Of a stretch of 62,448 nt of DNA, positions 23,594-31,989 are shown piece after piece. The notes under the pieces are model-generated. The model was not told the origin of the DNA. It did no database searches and was given only the letters and a program-made list of their open reading frames with translations. The translations under genes and the position numbers were made by a program. The stretch comes from Clostridia bacterium (GTDB taxonomy: Bacteria; Bacillota; Clostridia; Oscillospirales; CAG-272). The stretch is taken from the NCBI GenBank assembly GCA_017621475.1, contig JAGATA010000025.1:1-62448 (forward strand), given 5' to 3'. Position 1 is the first letter of the stretch. The number at the start of each line of letters is the position of its first letter.

Positions 23594-26349
23594 GCGAACA
23601 CCTCCTCGTTGCTCTTTACGTATTCTTCCGCAACCTCCATAACTTCCTGTGTAAGTTCGCGGATGTCCTGTTTTGTGTTATTGTAGAAATGCTCTATTTT
23701 CAGCGTGATACCGCCGAGAATGGTTGATTTTCCGCCGCTTTGTGCGGGAGCAAGCTTTGAGTTTTCAAGCTCTATCTTGCTTTCGATGCCTGCGGTAACC
23801 TTGCCGAGCTGATTTTCCACATCCTTTTGGAGATTTGGCGTTTCAAGGTCAACACCTACGGAAATGCCTTTCACAAGGTTTTTACCGATAAGGTCGCGGA
23901 ATACCGTGGACGGGGAATGTATGCCGAAAAAGTCTTTTATGCTGTCTGTTAAATTGTCGCAGAAGCCTGAAATTTTATCTCCTATCCAAGAGGTGGTACT
24001 TTTTATTCCTTCCCATAAGCCGTATATAAGGTCTTTGCCGCAACCGATTATATCGGGTATCTTATCGGTTATTGCCTTTACAATGCCTTCTATTATTTCG
24101 GGCACGGAGCCCGCTATTGTAAGCACTATTTCGGGCATTGATTTTATAAGAGCCGTAAACAGTTCCACGCCTGCCGCTATAATAAGAGGCAAGTTTGCAA
24201 TAACGGTATCATATATACTACTTATTATCTCCGGCAAGACAGCAACTATGGTTTCGATTATTGTCGGAAGATCTTCAACGATAGCGGACAAAAGCTGAAC
24301 GCCTGCATCGATTATAAGAGGAATGGATGAAAGCAACGCTTCGAGAATTGCCGTTATTACCGTCGGTAACGCTTCAAGGAGCTGCGGTATTGCATCGATA
24401 AGCCCGTTTGCCAATGCAAGCAGGAGTGTAATTCCCGCGCTTACCAAAAGCGGTAAATTACTTGTTACAGCTTGTACAAGCTGCGGTATCATAGATACCA
24501 ACGCTTGGAGGATCTGAGGAATCGCTTCCGATATTCCAATGATTAAAGACGAAATTATTTGCATACCTACCGCTATAAATTGCGGTAGATTTTCACTTAT
24601 GAATGATATTAGTAGTGCAAGTAATTGTAATATAACGCTTATTATAAGATCGGAATTCGAAGAAAGTGTTTCTATTACCGATGAAACAATAGAAAGTGCC
24701 GATTCAGCCAAAAGTGGTGCTGAATCCAAAAGGCAGGTTATTATAACAGCAATCAGCGCGTTTACAACATTTGTTGCTTGCGGTAGGGCAGAATTCAGCT
24801 TTGTTAACAAAGTGTTGATAAGTCCATTTATACCGTTTGATAATTGATTGGTTGCGTCTGTGGTTCCTTTAAGAGCTCCTCCGAGTCCTGTACCTATGAG
24901 AGAAATATACGGTACAAGGCTTTGTAGAAGTCCCGAAACTGATTTTTTTAAAGATGTCATAATCGGCTCTGCGACGGCACCGATCTCTGCCGTGCTCTGT
25001 GCGAGCTCGTTTTGTACTGCATTAGCTTCTATGACATCCGCATTCAGTTCTTTGTATTGCTGTGCTTGTGCGGCGTAAGTTTTATTAAGCGTTTCTGTTA
25101 TAAGCTGTTGACGTTCTTGAGTATCAGAGCAATTTTGGAGCGCGATGTTAAACTTATCCTCTGCCGTTTTTGCTTCAAGCAGAGCAGTATTATAAGCTTC
25201 TATCTCGTCATATTGAGATTTGCGTGCTTCGTATTCTGCCTTTTGGACTTCTGTAAGTTTTGAGATTTCGCTCGCTGATAGTTCGGTGAAATCAATATTT
25301 TCTTTAAGCTTCAAACCGAAAGTTTCGCTTGCCGAAATGCTCCAGTTGAGAGCATCGGCAAGAACACCTGTGACTTGCCCTGTTTTGGCTGTTTCGTTTG
25401 CAGCTTCCGCAAGACCCTCTATCGGTAAACTGTCTTGGAATTTAGAATAAACTCCAGTGCAGATGTTTGTCCAAGTTGCGAGCCCTGTTTCCGTATCTAC
25501 AAGCTGTGCGATATGTGTTGCCGCTTCGGAAGCTTTTCCTTCGTCGCCAAGGATGGAATATAATTCTCCGTATGTTTTTTTAGCGTTTTCGGCGCCGAGA
25601 TTGGCATTTTGAAAGGTTGTTTCCAGAGCCGACATAGAAGTACGCAACTCTCGCGTTCCCTCTGCTGTTGCAAGGAAAGCCGTTCCGGCAGCGCCGCCGA
25701 CTTCAACGGCGGTTTTAGTTACCGTTGCAATTCCCGCAACGGCGATTTTGCCTGCGGAGGCGGCGAGAGAGCCGAACTTTTCCCAACCGTTTCCGCCCTC
25801 GCGCGCTTTATCACCGCTTTCCTTTGCTTTTTTGCCGGCTTTTTCGGAGTTTTCGCCCGCTTCCTTTACCTCTTTGCCGCTTTTCTTGCTTTTGTCGGCG
25901 AAGCTGTCGGCTTCATCGCCTGCTTTATCAAGATTTTCTCCGACATCGCCGAGTTTTACAGTGTTTTTTTCACATTCGTCTGTGAAATCGCTTATTGCTT
26001 TTTCGGCTTTGCGAAGATTAGCTTCGGCATATGTAACTTCGTTTTGAAAAGCCTTATAAGCGCCGTCGTCGATTTGCTTGTTTTTGAATTTCTCCTCGAT
26101 CTGCGCTTGCGTTGACTTGAGAAATTCAAGCTTTTCTTTAGCTGTATTGACAGCTTCGGCAAGGAGCGTTTGCTTCCTTGTAAGCGCATCCGTATTCGTC
26201 GGATCGAATTTTAAAAGAGTGTTAACTGCTCTTAACTGCGACTGAATTTCCGCGCTTTTGTCGTTAACTCCCTGAAGAGCTTTAGTAAGCGGGGAAACAT
26301 TGCCGCCTATCTCAATGGTTATGCCTTTGATCGTTTTTGCTACTGCCAA
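23590..26349 (-). CDS. Phage tape measure protein
   Basis: A 919-residue protein that sets tail length and passes into the host during injection. The N-terminal 180 residues are coiled-coil with KSAEIQSQLRAVNTLLKFDP and an Ala/Lys/Glu-rich run. The middle is helical. A long hydrophobic segment (about 480-790) is built of imperfect repeats of the form IP.L..A.....I...P.II.... The C terminus has the HSPSTVFRDLIGKNLVKGI motif frequent in clostridial tape measures. A tail of about 900 residues would predict a tube of roughly 130-140 nm at 1.5 angstrom per residue; this is inference. Start partly overlaps the frame of the upstream G-T extension region. Confidence 0.93.
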   Translation of the reverse strand: MAVAKTIKGITIEIGGNVSPLTKALQGVNDKSAEIQSQLRAVNTLLKFDPTNTDALTRKQTLLAEAVNTAKEKLEFLKSTQAQIEEKFKNKQIDDGAYKAFQNEVTYAEANLRKAEKAISDFTDECEKNTVKLGDVGENLDKAGDEADSFADKSKKSGKEVKEAGENSEKAGKKAKESGDKAREGGNGWEKFGSLAASAGKIAVAGIATVTKTAVEVGGAAGTAFLATAEGTRELRTSMSALETTFQNANLGAENAKKTYGELYSILGDEGKASEAATHIAQLVDTETGLATWTNICTGVYSKFQDSLPIEGLAEAANETAKTGQVTGVLADALNWSISASETFGLKLKENIDFTELSASEISKLTEVQKAEYEARKSQYDEIEAYNTALLEAKTAEDKFNIALQNCSDTQERQQLITETLNKTYAAQAQQYKELNADVIEANAVQNELAQSTAEIGAVAEPIMTSLKKSVSGLLQSLVPYISLIGTGLGGALKGTTDATNQLSNGINGLINTLLTKLNSALPQATNVVNALIAVIITCLLDSAPLLAESALSIVSSVIETLSSNSDLIISVILQLLALLISFISENLPQFIAVGMQIISSLIIGISEAIPQILQALVSMIPQLVQAVTSNLPLLVSAGITLLLALANGLIDAIPQLLEALPTVITAILEALLSSIPLIIDAGVQLLSAIVEDLPTIIETIVAVLPEIISSIYDTVIANLPLIIAAGVELFTALIKSMPEIVLTIAGSVPEIIEGIVKAITDKIPDIIGCGKDLIYGLWEGIKSTTSWIGDKISGFCDNLTDSIKDFFGIHSPSTVFRDLIGKNLVKGISVGVDLETPNLQKDVENQLGKVTAGIESKIELENSKLAPAQSGGKSTILGGITLKIEHFYNNTKQDIRELTQEVMEVAEEYVKSNEEVFA

Positions 26350-26361
26350 CGGCTCACCCCC

Positions 26362-26960
26362 TTACTCTTCAAAATGATCGCGAAGCGTTTCGCGGTCGGG
26401 CTCCGTTTGTTCAAGTATCCAACATTCTTCCAAATACTCGCGCCCCTCTTTTGTTTGCGATTGCTTGTATATAAAAGCATCGCGCAAAAGCATATAATAG
26501 ACGTCGATCGGGAGTTCTTCGATCTGTGCGAAGTTAAATCCCGTGTATTCGGAAACGAGCTTTTCGGCGAACGTATGTATTTTATATCTGACTTTAACCG
26601 TATCATCGTCATCGCGGCTGTCGCTCGGACAATACGGTATGTTCAGTTTGGGTTTTTTAAGAGGTTTTGTGCATAGCGTGAATATTCGATTATGAGCAGG
26701 CTCATATCCTCAATATCCATAAGCTCGTCCACCTCTGCGGGGGAAAAGCTTATTTTTGCGCGGTTGTTGGAAAGTATCTGTGATGTGACAAGGAGAATCT
26801 CGTCATACGCGGCAAGAGGGTCTTCTGCGTTTTTGAGGTCTTTTTCGATATCGGAAAGACGGGAGAAGAGTGCTTTTTTCGGAGCACCGATAAAAACCGT
26901 TCTGCCGTCCGCGAGTGTCACGGTAAGGAATTTTTTCTCTCTTTTTGTATAGTCAAGCAT
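26362..26960 (-). CDS. Tail assembly chaperone G-T, -1 frameshift product
   Basis: A second product of the gene at 26643-26960 is predicted by -1 ribosomal slippage. The slip site A AAA AAC lies at plus 26658-26652 in the zero frame TTA AAA AAC, four codons before the stop. Shifting there opens a further 96 codons to a TAA at 26362. The extension reads KLNIPYCPSD..., continues with FAEKLVSEYTGFNFAQIEEL and ends EEC-containing then DHFEE, a well-behaved protein sequence with no start codon of its own. The total is 199 residues. Lambda-type G and G-T proteins chaperone the tape measure during tail assembly and are always encoded just upstream of it, as here. Confidence 0.85.
26643..26960 (-). 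CDS. Tail assembly chaperone G
   Basis: A 105-residue soluble protein between the major tail protein and tape measure genes, the standard location of the G chaperone in long-tailed phages. It starts MLDYTKREKKFLTVTLADGR and contains SDIEKDLKNAEDP and a helical C-terminal half ending LLKNPN. The terminal codons overlap the slip site described for G-T. GGAGG precedes the start. Confidence 0.88.
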   Translation of the reverse strand: MLDYTKREKKFLTVTLADGRTVFIGAPKKALFSRLSDIEKDLKNAEDPLAAYDEILLVTSQILSNNRAKISFSPAEVDELMDIEDMSLLIIEYSRYAQNLLKNPN

Positions 26961-26974
26961 ATTGCGCCTCCTTT

Positions 26975-27541
26975 TTATGTTGTGGTTGTTGCAGCAGTTG
27001 TTGTTTTATAAGTTTCTTTATAGATAATGCGAGTGCCTTTTTCGCCGTGGGGTTTTGCTTTGAACTCGGGATTAACAACTGTTTCTTTGTCCTTTGCAAA
27101 AGCAAGGGAAAGCCCCGCTTCGTTTTTGCCGATGATGGTTATGCGAATATCGCTGTCAACGGGGTCCGTGTGAACGAAACGTATGATATAATTTTTGCCG
27201 TTGTCATTGCCCGCACCGCCTATTTCGATAGTTCTGTGCGTGTCCGTGTCCTCGACAACTCTTGCCGTAGAAACGAGCTTTGCAATGGTCGTTCCGTTGA
27301 GGGTACAAACGCCGAGCAGGAGCTTTGCTTCCTCCTCCGTCAAAATCGTTTTTTCAACAAGACCGTGGTCGTCTTTTGCGGTGTAATACGTGGGTGTATA
27401 GCTGAGTGTTGCGCCGCCCGATGTGTGCCCCAGGAGGTTATCGTCAGTTTCGATAACGTCATCGGCGGGGATCTCACCCGTGTACTCCACGATATAGCTT
27501 TTACCGCTGCCGAGTATCATTCTTTTCTTCTTTTTGCTCAT
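26975..27541 (-). CDS. Major tail (tube) protein
   Basis: A 188-residue protein with a Thr-rich C terminus (TTTAATTTT). Its position before the G chaperone and its content (GSGKSYIVEYTGEIPADD, ATLSYTPTYYTAKDD) fit the tube-forming major tail protein of siphophages. AAGGAG precedes the ATG. Confidence 0.82.
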   Translation of the reverse strand: MSKKKKRMILGSGKSYIVEYTGEIPADDVIETDDNLLGHTSGGATLSYTPTYYTAKDDHGLVEKTILTEEEAKLLLGVCTLNGTTIAKLVSTARVVEDTDTHRTIEIGGAGNDNGKNYIIRFVHTDPVDSDIRITIIGKNEAGLSLAFAKDKETVVNPEFKAKPHGEKGTRIIYKETYKTTTAATTTT

Positions 27542-27543
27542 TT

Positions 27544-27882
27544 TTATCTCCTTAATTTTTCATAAAAAGTAAATTCATATGTAACAACATAGAGGCTCTC
27601 TTTTTCAAGCTCATCCTCCGATTTTTCAAATTCATATTCCGAGATTGCGGTTTCGATAAGCAGTTCGAGCGCGGGCGAGGGCAATTGTGTGTAAAGTTCG
27701 AGTATAACGTCAACCTGCTTATAGAAAATCTCGTCATCGCCGCCGCGAAAACTCTCATCCGTGACGTATATCATATACGGCGGGTCTGGAAGAGGTTTAT
27801 TTTTATAAGCCTTAAAGCGGCGGTGCGCGAGTGGAATATTCACGTTCGAGAGAAGTGATTCGAGGTGCTTATTTGCCGGCAT
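27544..27882 (-). CDS. Tail terminator / completion protein
   Basis: A 112-residue protein immediately upstream of the major tail protein. The pattern PLAHRRFKAYKNKPLPDPPYMIYV ... VILELYT (given in part) fits small tail-terminator proteins of HK97-like phages. It overlaps the gp10-like gene by 14 bp. Assigned mainly by position. Confidence 0.7.
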   Translation of the reverse strand: MPANKHLESLLSNVNIPLAHRRFKAYKNKPLPDPPYMIYVTDESFRGGDDEIFYKQVDVILELYTQLPSPALELLIETAISEYEFEKSEDELEKESLYVVTYEFTFYEKLRR

Positions 27883-28303
27883 TTTCTATTACTCCTTCTA
27901 CTTTTTGTTCAAAGGACTTTTGAGCCTTTTCTTCGTTTTTCTTTATGTGTGGAAATGCACGTGTGCGGCCGCCGTTCCTTGTTTTATGCGGATTTTCGAG
28001 GAGGTGCGGAAGTCTGTAATAAGGCTCTTTTACATACCAACGCTTTTTCAGTTCGTACACATTGTCAACTTCTGTTTTAAGAGCCATAACAGACGTATAT
28101 TTTTTATGTGTGCTTCCGTTTTTACGTTTCCGTTTGCTTTTACGTTTGCGTTTGGGTGAATCTGACCTAATATTTGCAAGCATTTCTTTTGAAACATCAT
28201 CCGCCGCTTGTCTTACTCCTTTGGCTATGTCAAGGGTATAATCGGAAAGCTCCTTTGCCAAAGCAGAAGCAAAATCATCAATATCAATTCCCACCGAAAA
28301 CAC
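27869..28303 (-). CDS. HK97 gp10-like head-tail protein
   Basis: A 144-residue basic protein. It contains a Lys/Arg-rich segment (KRKRKSKRKRKNGSTHKK), then YKL-like and LPHLLENPHKTRNGGRTRAFPHI, the signature of HK97-gp10-like proteins that join neck and tail. Overlaps both neighbours. Confidence 0.88.
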   Translation of the reverse strand: MFSVGIDIDDFASALAKELSDYTLDIAKGVRQAADDVSKEMLANIRSDSPKRKRKSKRKRKNGSTHKKYTSVMALKTEVDNVYELKKRWYVKEPYYRLPHLLENPHKTRNGGRTRAFPHIKKNEEKAQKSFEQKVEGVIENAGK

Positions 28304-28586
28304 CTACCTTGCTTGTAAGATAAAGCTCCGTTTTGCCGTCTGCGCGCTCGTATGTGCGGTACACGGAAAAACGCTTTGCCGTGCCGTGAAAAGGAATTTC
28401 CACAAGCTCCTGACCCTCATATTCGCTTTGCCATACTTCGAGCACGCATTCCGATTTGAAGCCTACCTGCGCCGCATCGAAAAATTCTTTCTGTGAAACG
28501 CTTTTCTTTGTGGCGAAAACAGAAATTTTTTCTTCCTCCGTTTCGCTTAATTCGGAAATCAAATATGCTATTATGTCTTCATTCAA
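28284..28586 (-). CDS. Head-tail adaptor (head closure) protein
   Basis: A 100-residue protein encoded between the connector and the gp10-like protein. IPFHGTAKRFSVYRTYERADG (given in part) resembles head-closure proteins that plug the portal after packaging. Start overlaps the preceding gene by eight bases. Confidence 0.75.
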   Translation of the reverse strand: MNEDIIAYLISELSETEEEKISVFATKKSVSQKEFFDAAQVGFKSECVLEVWQSEYEGQELVEIPFHGTAKRFSVYRTYERADGKTELYLTSKVGVFGGN

Positions 28587-28863
28587 AGTATTTTCCCCCC
28601 TTCACTTTTACAAGAAGCATATTATAACAGCTCATAAGGCGTTCCCGCTCGGGATTTTCGCCGTAGTTTGCATTAACGTAAGTTATAACCGCTTCGCGCA
28701 GTATCGGGTCGGTAATGTCCGAAAGATGGCTTTCGGACACACCGATCCTTTTAAGGTCCGCTATGGCAAAGTCGGCAAGCTGTGAAACGTCTTCGTCGAG
28801 CGCGTCTGCGTGCTTTTTACGGATACGCAGTTTTGCAAGCTCTATCAGTTTTTCGTTTGCCAT
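28579..28863 (-). CDS. Head-tail connector protein (gp6-like)
   Basis: A 94-residue helical protein directly after the capsid gene: KLIELAKLRIRKKHADALDE ... ILREAVITYVNANYGENPE. This fits gp6/gp15-type connectors that bind the portal ring. Assigned by position and helical pattern. Confidence 0.8.
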   Translation of the reverse strand: MANEKLIELAKLRIRKKHADALDEDVSQLADFAIADLKRIGVSESHLSDITDPILREAVITYVNANYGENPERERLMSCYNMLLVKVKGGKYFE

Positions 28864-28875
28864 ACCGCGCTCCTA

Positions 28876-30042
28876 TTAAGTTGCGGATTTCTTAACACGG
28901 ATAAATGCGTTATATGCCGCCGCGTTACCGCCGCAGAACACATCGCCGCGGTGCGCTATCTGACCCTCTGCGAACTTATATTCCGTGGATTTTTTGATGA
29001 CCATATCGGAGAACACGGGAAGCTCATAAAGGGAAAGGTGACCGTAAGCCATACAATAAGCATCTGCGGCAGTTTCTTTGTCTGAAATTGCGGCACAGGC
29101 GGAGTTTATAATGTAGGGAATACCGTCAATAGTGCCGACGTTGCCGCGGTTGACAACGGTATAAGCCTTATCTCCGTTTGCTTTGCGGCATTTTGCAAAG
29201 GCTTTGAGGTCGAGCTTATTAAGAATAAGGGTTGCCGCGTCTTCAACCTCTTCGTTGCTTCCGTAGCTGTAGATAATGTCGTCGAGCGTGTTTTCGTCGA
29301 TGGCGGAAACGGAAAGGTCTGTATTTCTGTCGATAATATCTTTGCTTTCGTCTGCGGGGTTGTGGAAGATACCGCAAAGGTGGCCCGCTGTTCCGTCGCC
29401 GTTCATAATTTCGCGGTTTATCTTTTTGCGAAGCGCAATTTCCGTGGAATTGCTTATCGTGCGGCTGTAGTCTGCGGGGGCGAGCTTGCCGATCTCCTCG
29501 GGCTCTTCGCAGTATGCTGTGATCTTGGATTTTGTCATAGGGGCATAGCCGAATGTTGGCTCTGCTGTTTTTGCCTTTTCGCCCTCTGCCGTGTAATCGC
29601 CCTCGCCGTAGCTTTTAACAAAGCCGCGCTCATAGCTTTCGCCGCCGGGCAGAGGAATGATCCTTACACGGTCCATAAGGGAAGAGCTTTCGTTCCACGC
29701 GGGGTTAAGCGTGGGCGCAGTGTGCTTTTCAAGGAGAACGGAGGAAGATGTAAGTTCGTTTTTAACGGCAAATTTACGGCTTATCTTGCCGCCTGCAAGA
29801 AGCGTTTTACCGTTCTTCGCGTGAACGTCTTCCGCGTCCTGTCCCGCTTCGCCGTGGGTGTTGGGCGCGCCTTCTTCAAGTGTTTCTGCTATCTTTCCGA
29901 GCTTTTCGCGCTTTTCCGCGGCGGCGATCTTTGCTTCAAGGTCCTGCGCCTCTGCGAGCAGTTCCGTAAGTCTTTCGTTGCTTGCTGTTTTGGCTTCTGC
30001 GGAAATTGCCGCAAGACGTGCTTTCATTTCTTTGATGTTCAT
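28876..30042 (-). CDS. Major capsid protein, HK97 fold
   Basis: A 388-residue capsid precursor. The N-terminal 100 residues are a charged coiled coil (scaffold-like delta domain: MNIKEMKARLAAISAEAKTA). After a Gly/Lys-rich cleavage region near 85-95 the mature coat part follows. Motifs GDYTAEGEKAKTAEPTFG and EEPEEIGKLAPADYSRTISN and the C-terminal FVGG-like turn are typical. A ClpP-type protease to cut the delta domain is encoded next to it. Confidence 0.93.
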   Translation of the reverse strand: MNIKEMKARLAAISAEAKTASNERLTELLAEAQDLEAKIAAAEKREKLGKIAETLEEGAPNTHGEAGQDAEDVHAKNGKTLLAGGKISRKFAVKNELTSSSVLLEKHTAPTLNPAWNESSSLMDRVRIIPLPGGESYERGFVKSYGEGDYTAEGEKAKTAEPTFGYAPMTKSKITAYCEEPEEIGKLAPADYSRTISNSTEIALRKKINREIMNGDGTAGHLCGIFHNPADESKDIIDRNTDLSVSAIDENTLDDIIYSYGSNEEVEDAATLILNKLDLKAFAKCRKANGDKAYTVVNRGNVGTIDGIPYIINSACAAISDKETAADAYCMAYGHLSLYELPVFSDMVIKKSTEYKFAEGQIAHRGDVFCGGNAAAYNAFIRVKKSAT

Positions 30043-30044
30043 AT

Positions 30045-30758
30045 TTACACTCCTTTTGCTATTGCCGAAATGGCAATGCGGTTTATTTGGTCTTTGATCT
30101 TGTTTGGGTTTATAAGCTGTTCGGGGATCTTTGCATATGCTTTCATCCTGTCCGTTATCTTGGCTGCGTACGTTGCCGCTTCGCCAACCTCAATATTGAA
30201 GTATTTTGCGGCTTCTTCGCCGCAGAGCCACGTTTCCTCATCTACCATTCGGCGCACATCGTCAAGGCTTGCACCTTCGGCAAGATGATCTTTATAGACG
30301 TTTATAATTCCTTCTTCGATAACGTCCATATCGTCCGCCATTTTACGAAGGTCGTTTGCGTTGCCCTCGCAGAAGTTCCACGGCTTGTGGATCATTATAA
30401 AAGCGTTTGCGGGTACGATTATCTTGTCGCCTGCAAGGGCAATGACAGAGGCGATAGATGCCGCCATACCGTCCACGTGAACGGTCTTATATCCCTTGTG
30501 ACGGCGAAGCATATTGTATATGGCAATTCCCGCAAAAACGGAGCCGCCGCCGCTGTTTATGTAGATGTTAAGGGCTTTGCCGTCCTTGTCTTTGAGAAAA
30601 TCGCGTATTGCCTCGGGGTATTGGTCCGCGTTATCCCACGCTCCCCACCAGTTCGAAACTATATCTCCGTAGAAATAAAGGTCTGCGCTTGTAAGGGTCT
30701 CGTTTTTTACGGTCAAAAACTGCCGCAGGTTATCTTTTGTTTTGCTCACTCTTTTCAC
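30045..30758 (-). CDS. ClpP-like prohead protease
   Basis: A 237-residue serine peptidase of the S14/ClpP type used by phages to cleave the capsid scaffold. IYINSGGGSVFAGIAIYN shows the oxyanion region, GMAASIASVIALAG the nucleophile Ser and FIMIHKPW the His. It sits between portal and capsid genes, its usual place. Overlaps the portal gene by 29 bp. Confidence 0.93.
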   Translation of the reverse strand: MKRVSKTKDNLRQFLTVKNETLTSADLYFYGDIVSNWWGAWDNADQYPEAIRDFLKDKDGKALNIYINSGGGSVFAGIAIYNMLRRHKGYKTVHVDGMAASIASVIALAGDKIIVPANAFIMIHKPWNFCEGNANDLRKMADDMDVIEEGIINVYKDHLAEGASLDDVRRMVDEETWLCGEEAAKYFNIEVGEAATYAAKITDRMKAYAKIPEQLINPNKIKDQINRIAISAIAKGV

Positions 30759-31989
30759 CTCCCTTCAAAAGCATTTTTATCTGCTCGGATACGCTGTTTC
30801 CGCTTGAGCTTGTACCCGTGCCTACTTGATACTTCGTTTGGTCATCAACTTTGACGTAGTTGAGCGACACCATACGGATGTCACCGCCCTCAATGGGAGG
30901 GTAATACATAAGTTCAAGGTACTGATTTATGGTGATAGCGCCGCGGTCAAACATATCTTTCGCTATTTGCGAGCGCTCACGAAGCGTTGCGTATTGCAGG
31001 CGGTTTGACGTGAATATAACTTTGTTGCCAAATCCTCGCTGCTTTTCCGAGAAGAGCTTGAACGTGAATTCAAGACAGAGTTGTATAGCAAACGGCTCTA
31101 TTGCGGATTCATAAAAGCTGTTCCATTCCTGCTCGTTGAAAGAAGAAGTAAGGATCTTTTCGTTGACGTGGTAGTAGTTATAAAAATTTTGCCGCAGGAA
31201 AGAAACTTGCTCCGCAGGGATGGATGCGGGCTTCTGCGTTATCTCGCGAAAATCATAGGTGGAGTCAAGACCTGCGATGCCGCCCTCATTTTCTGCGGAA
31301 AGGTATGCTTTTTTAAACTCGTTTACTTTGTTTTGAAGCTCTTCTTCGTCTGCAATGTTTGTATATTTGAGGTAACCGCGAAGGGAAGCGGAATTTTTGA
31401 TAACATTTTTAATTCCGCTGTACGTTGTTTCGAGCAGTTCAAGCGAGCTGCGAAGCTCCGAATCGGGCGAAGTACCGAAAAATCTTTTTTGGTTATACCG
31501 AGATTTGATATGGATAACAAAGCTATATGGTACGGTGTATCTTTTTTGGTCGTAGCTCCAAACGAACTCGAAAAACAAGTTTCCGTTATCGTCTTCAAAA
31601 ATCTTGTGGTCATCCACGCTTATCGGCTGTATTCGCTCTATTTCCGTAAAATCTTTGTTGTAGAATATCACGGCAAATGCGTTGGAGTTGTATATCGCAT
31701 CGCTTGCAAGGCGATATAAGAAGTCATATGTTGACATCTCGGGGCAAGGACGGATGCATAGCAAGCGCGAAAGACGGTCGTTTTTGACGGTGATGCCGCT
31801 TGCATCTTTTCGTATGACCTGCGGGGAAAGCTTTGCTACGTTTGTGGCTATAACGTCGGCTATTGCGCCGACGGTTTCGTTGTCACGAAGTGTGGAGTTG
31901 CACGCATCTTCGCTTTTACCGAAAAATATGCCTATTTTGGGAGTGGCAAAGCGGCGTATAAATTTTGTGAATATGTTTATTGTTTTCAC
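30730..31989 (-). CDS. Phage portal protein, HK97 family
   Basis: A 419-residue portal subunit that forms the dodecameric DNA channel. Motifs ATNVAKLSPQVIRKDASG, LYRLASDAIYNSNAFAVIFY and the C-terminal FDRGAITINQYLELMYYPPIEGGD (parts quoted) are characteristic. It starts at the terminase stop with a four-base overlap. Confidence 0.93.
   Translation of the reverse strand: MKTINIFTKFIRRFATPKIGIFFGKSEDACNSTLRDNETVGAIADVIATNVAKLSPQVIRKDASGITVKNDRLSRLLCIRPCPEMSTYDFLYRLASDAIYNSNAFAVIFYNKDFTEIERIQPISVDDHKIFEDDNGNLFFEFVWSYDQKRYTVPYSFVIHIKSRYNQKRFFGTSPDSELRSSLELLETTYSGIKNVIKNSASLRGYLKYTNIADEEELQNKVNEFKKAYLSAENEGGIAGLDSTYDFREITQKPASIPAEQVSFLRQNFYNYYHVNEKILTSSFNEQEWNSFYESAIEPFAIQLCLEFTFKLFSEKQRGFGNKVIFTSNRLQYATLRERSQIAKDMFDRGAITINQYLELMYYPPIEGGDIRMVSLNYVKVDDQTKYQVGTGTSSSGNSVSEQIKMLLKGGEKSEQNKR

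Noticed and set aside
26340..26612. 90-residue ORF in the G-T region (frame starting MTMIRLKSDIK)
   Set aside because: The -1 extension of gene G covers the same bases with a far more protein-like sequence and correct context.
29362..30288. 308-residue plus-strand ORF over capsid and protease genes
   Set aside because: Shadow frame of well-identified minus-strand phage genes; Cys-rich and without domains.
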